A DNA stretch of 64,000 nucleotides from Clostridium sp. D43t1_170807_H7 (GTDB lineage Bacteria > Bacillota > Clostridia > Clostridiales > Clostridiaceae), in the NCBI RefSeq assembly GCF_015555905.1, contig NZ_JADNLK010000014.1:1-64000 (forward strand), written 5' to 3'. The notes below the pieces were generated by a model that was given only the letters and a program-made list of their open reading frames with translations, did not search any database and had not been told where the DNA came from. This document shows positions 62,608 through 64,000 of this stretch, piece by piece. Position numbers and translations under genes: made by a program. Numbering within the stretch: position 1 is the stretch's first letter; each line of letters begins with the position of its first letter.

Positions 62608-63585
62608 TTAACTCAACCTCCTAATACTTATTTCACCTGAATTTAATATTTTTATAGAACCATCATCATGTTTTATTACTAAAGAACCATCATTATTTAT
62701 ATCAATAGCTCTACCCTTGGAATAAATTCCACCACTTGTATACATTATCTCTTGATTTAGAATAATACTTCTTTTCTTATATTCTGAAATAAAGTTATAG
62801 TCTTTAATTTTGGGAATAATACTTAAAATATTATTCAGTATTTCTGCACAAAGTATATTTCTATTTATACCATTACTATTACCATTATAAAGAGAGTCTG
62901 CAATTTCTTTAAGATCATCTGGGAAATTATCTTTAGGATTATTAAAATTAATTCCTATTCCTAAAATTAAGTAGTCGATAGTTCCACTTTCAAAGTTAGT
63001 AGAAGCTTCTGTTAAGATACCACCTATCTTTTTATTATTTATATAAATATCATTTATCCATTTAATTTGACATTCTATGCCCGTAACTTTATGTATTGCA
63101 TCACATATAGCTACAGATGAAGATGTTGTAATTAATACAGAATCCATTGCTGTTAGTGTTGGACGTAATATAATGCTCATATAAATACCTGTATTAGCTG
63201 GAGAGTAAAATGATCTGCCCATTCTACCTTTACCTTGTGTTTGTTCTTCTGAAATAACAACAGTTCCATGCTTAGCTCCAGATAAAGCTAATTTTTTTGC
63301 AACTTCATTAGTAGAGGAAGTTGTTTTATAAATATATATATCTACATTTGAAAAATCTTTATTTAAATATAGAGAAATACCTTCTTTAGATATAAGATCT
63401 GTATTATCTGCTAGGGAATATCCTTTGTTTGTTACAGCATTAATTGTATATCCATCATCTCTTAATGAATTTATAGCTTTCCAAATTGAAGTTCTTGATA
63501 GGTTTAAAGTTTTGGCCATTTCAGCGCCAGAAACCGTTTTTCCTTTATTTTCTTCTAAAACTTTTAAAACCTTACTTTTTAACAT
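62608..63585 (-). CDS. birA: Biotin-protein ligase / biotin operon repressor
   Basis: 325 residues; ATG at 63585 follows AGGAGG on the minus strand. N-terminal winged helix (1-60) with LNLSRTSIWKAINSLRDDGY; catalytic domain with TQGKGRMGRSFYSP (biotinyl-AMP loop), QIKWINDIYINNKKIGGIL and GIGINFNN; small C-terminal SH3-like domain. It makes biotinyl-AMP, loads biotin carboxylases, and represses biotin genes. No BirA operator is obvious in the 200 bp upstream. Confidence 0.93.
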   Translation of the reverse strand: MLKSKVLKVLEENKGKTVSGAEMAKTLNLSRTSIWKAINSLRDDGYTINAVTNKGYSLADNTDLISKEGISLYLNKDFSNVDIYIYKTTSSTNEVAKKLALSGAKHGTVVISEEQTQGKGRMGRSFYSPANTGIYMSIILRPTLTAMDSVLITTSSSVAICDAIHKVTGIECQIKWINDIYINNKKIGGILTEASTNFESGTIDYLILGIGINFNNPKDNFPDDLKEIADSLYNGNSNGINRNILCAEILNNILSIIPKIKDYNFISEYKKRSIILNQEIMYTSGGIYSKGRAIDINNDGSLVIKHDDGSIKILNSGEISIRRLS

Positions 63586-63814
63586 AATAATTTACCTCCT
63601 AGAAAAATTATATTGACTCAAAAATAGTTTGTCAATCAAGATATTAAAGTCAGTTAACAATTAAGTGTATATATTTATAAATAGGGTTAATTTGAAAAAT
63701 ATCCCAGAAAATTATGTAGATATAAAGTTGAGAAAAAAGTATTAATGTGACAATCATAAAAAAAGTCTATATAATATTAAATGAAGTTATGATAAAAGAA
63801 AGGGATGATTTAAA

Positions 63815-64000
63815 ATGGGAGAAAGAAAAAATAAAGCAATAGAGTTGCATAGTAATAGATATACATGTTCTCAAGCTGTGGCATGTGCTTTTTGTGATTT
63901 AGTTGATGTGGATGAAGCTACAATGAAAGATATGGTTAGAAGATATAGTGGTGGAGCATATAAAGTATGTGGGGCTGTAATGGGTGCATATGTTATAGTT
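63815..64000 (+). CDS. C_GCAxxG_C_C family protein (partial, cut by window end)
   Basis: First 62 codons; ATG 63815 after AAAGGGATGAT. YTCSQAVACAFCDLVDVDE and RYSGGAYKVCGAVMGA show the family pattern (C-S-Q-A-V, then GGA...CGAV.GA). Members are small redox or metal-linked proteins with conserved Cys, found mainly in anaerobes. The rest lies beyond the window. Confidence 0.85.
   Translation, partial: MGERKNKAIELHSNRYTCSQAVACAFCDLVDVDEATMKDMVRRYSGGAYKVCGAVMGAYVIV

Overview
The window is strongly AT-rich with short intergenic gaps, AGGAGG-type ribosome binding sites, frequent TTG and GTG starts and many hairpin-plus-T-run terminators. Protein content (two bacitracin-type two-component/ABC modules, BirA, EutH, peptidase E, an XRE-AbrB regulator, MerR regulators, clostridial endolysins, a C_GCAxxG_C_C protein) points to a Clostridium sensu stricto-like Firmicute chromosome. 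I cannot name a species. No tRNA, rRNA, transposase, integrase or CRISPR array was seen.

Layout. 1-3600: decayed tails of a PurA-like gene and an FAD-dependent oxidoreductase, a MerR-methyltransferase gene with an internal TAG, a frameshifted small gene, and an intact nucleoside phosphorylase. 3700-9230: peptidase E, a MerR/GyrI regulator with a serine hydrolase, a membrane protein, and an XRE-AbrB regulator with an ABC exporter. 9800-11800: an orphan DUF4420-like PD-(D/E)XK protein followed by a decayed XRE gene. 12100-21440: two complete consecutive Bce-type modules (response regulator, kinase, ATPase, permease). 21450-25600: a J-domain/HNH-like pair, an XRE gene and a secreted ComEC-like metallo-beta-lactamase protein, separated by repeated tails of the same FAD oxidoreductase gene, each with its terminator. 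25800-31000: a graveyard (lipoprotein, HhH-GPD glycosylase, HrgA-like, NUDIX, nitrilase) with an intact tandem BFD ferredoxin-like protein. 31000-48600: MFS and FUSC transporters, lipoprotein, kinase/phosphatase remnant, methyltransferase, broken endolysin, EutH, LURP-one, large sensor kinase, PsiE, L25/Ctc, and a MATE/MerR pair in which MATE has lost its middle. 48700-56300: UPF0158, peptide deformylase, a collapsed sulfonate ABC/arylsulfotransferase cluster, an amidase, oxidoreductases and a NUDIX protein. 56490-58679: an intact pair of a vWA protein and a divergent PurA-like protein. 58800-61600: a riboflavin operon in which only ribE is whole. 61690-64000: second nucleoside phosphorylase, BirA, and a partial C_GCAxxG_C_C gene.

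Two themes stand out. First, heavy decay by several mechanisms: in-frame nonsense codons (MerR-methyltransferase, lipoprotein, glycosylase, endolysin, ribH, HAD, ABC ATPase), single-base frameshifts, and clean internal deletions that fuse the two ends of a gene (ribD, ribBA, MATE, the ABC permease/ATPase, ribH/HAD). Second, repeated 3-prime ends: tails of genes together with their terminators occur several times, bracketing intact accessory genes.

The best candidates for an undescribed system are the vWA/PurA-like pair (56490-58679), which is intact in a decaying neighbourhood and whose PurA partner has a decayed second copy at the left edge, and the J-domain/HNH-like pair with its convergent XRE gene (21790-23200). 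Assignments rest on reading motifs by eye; no database search was made.
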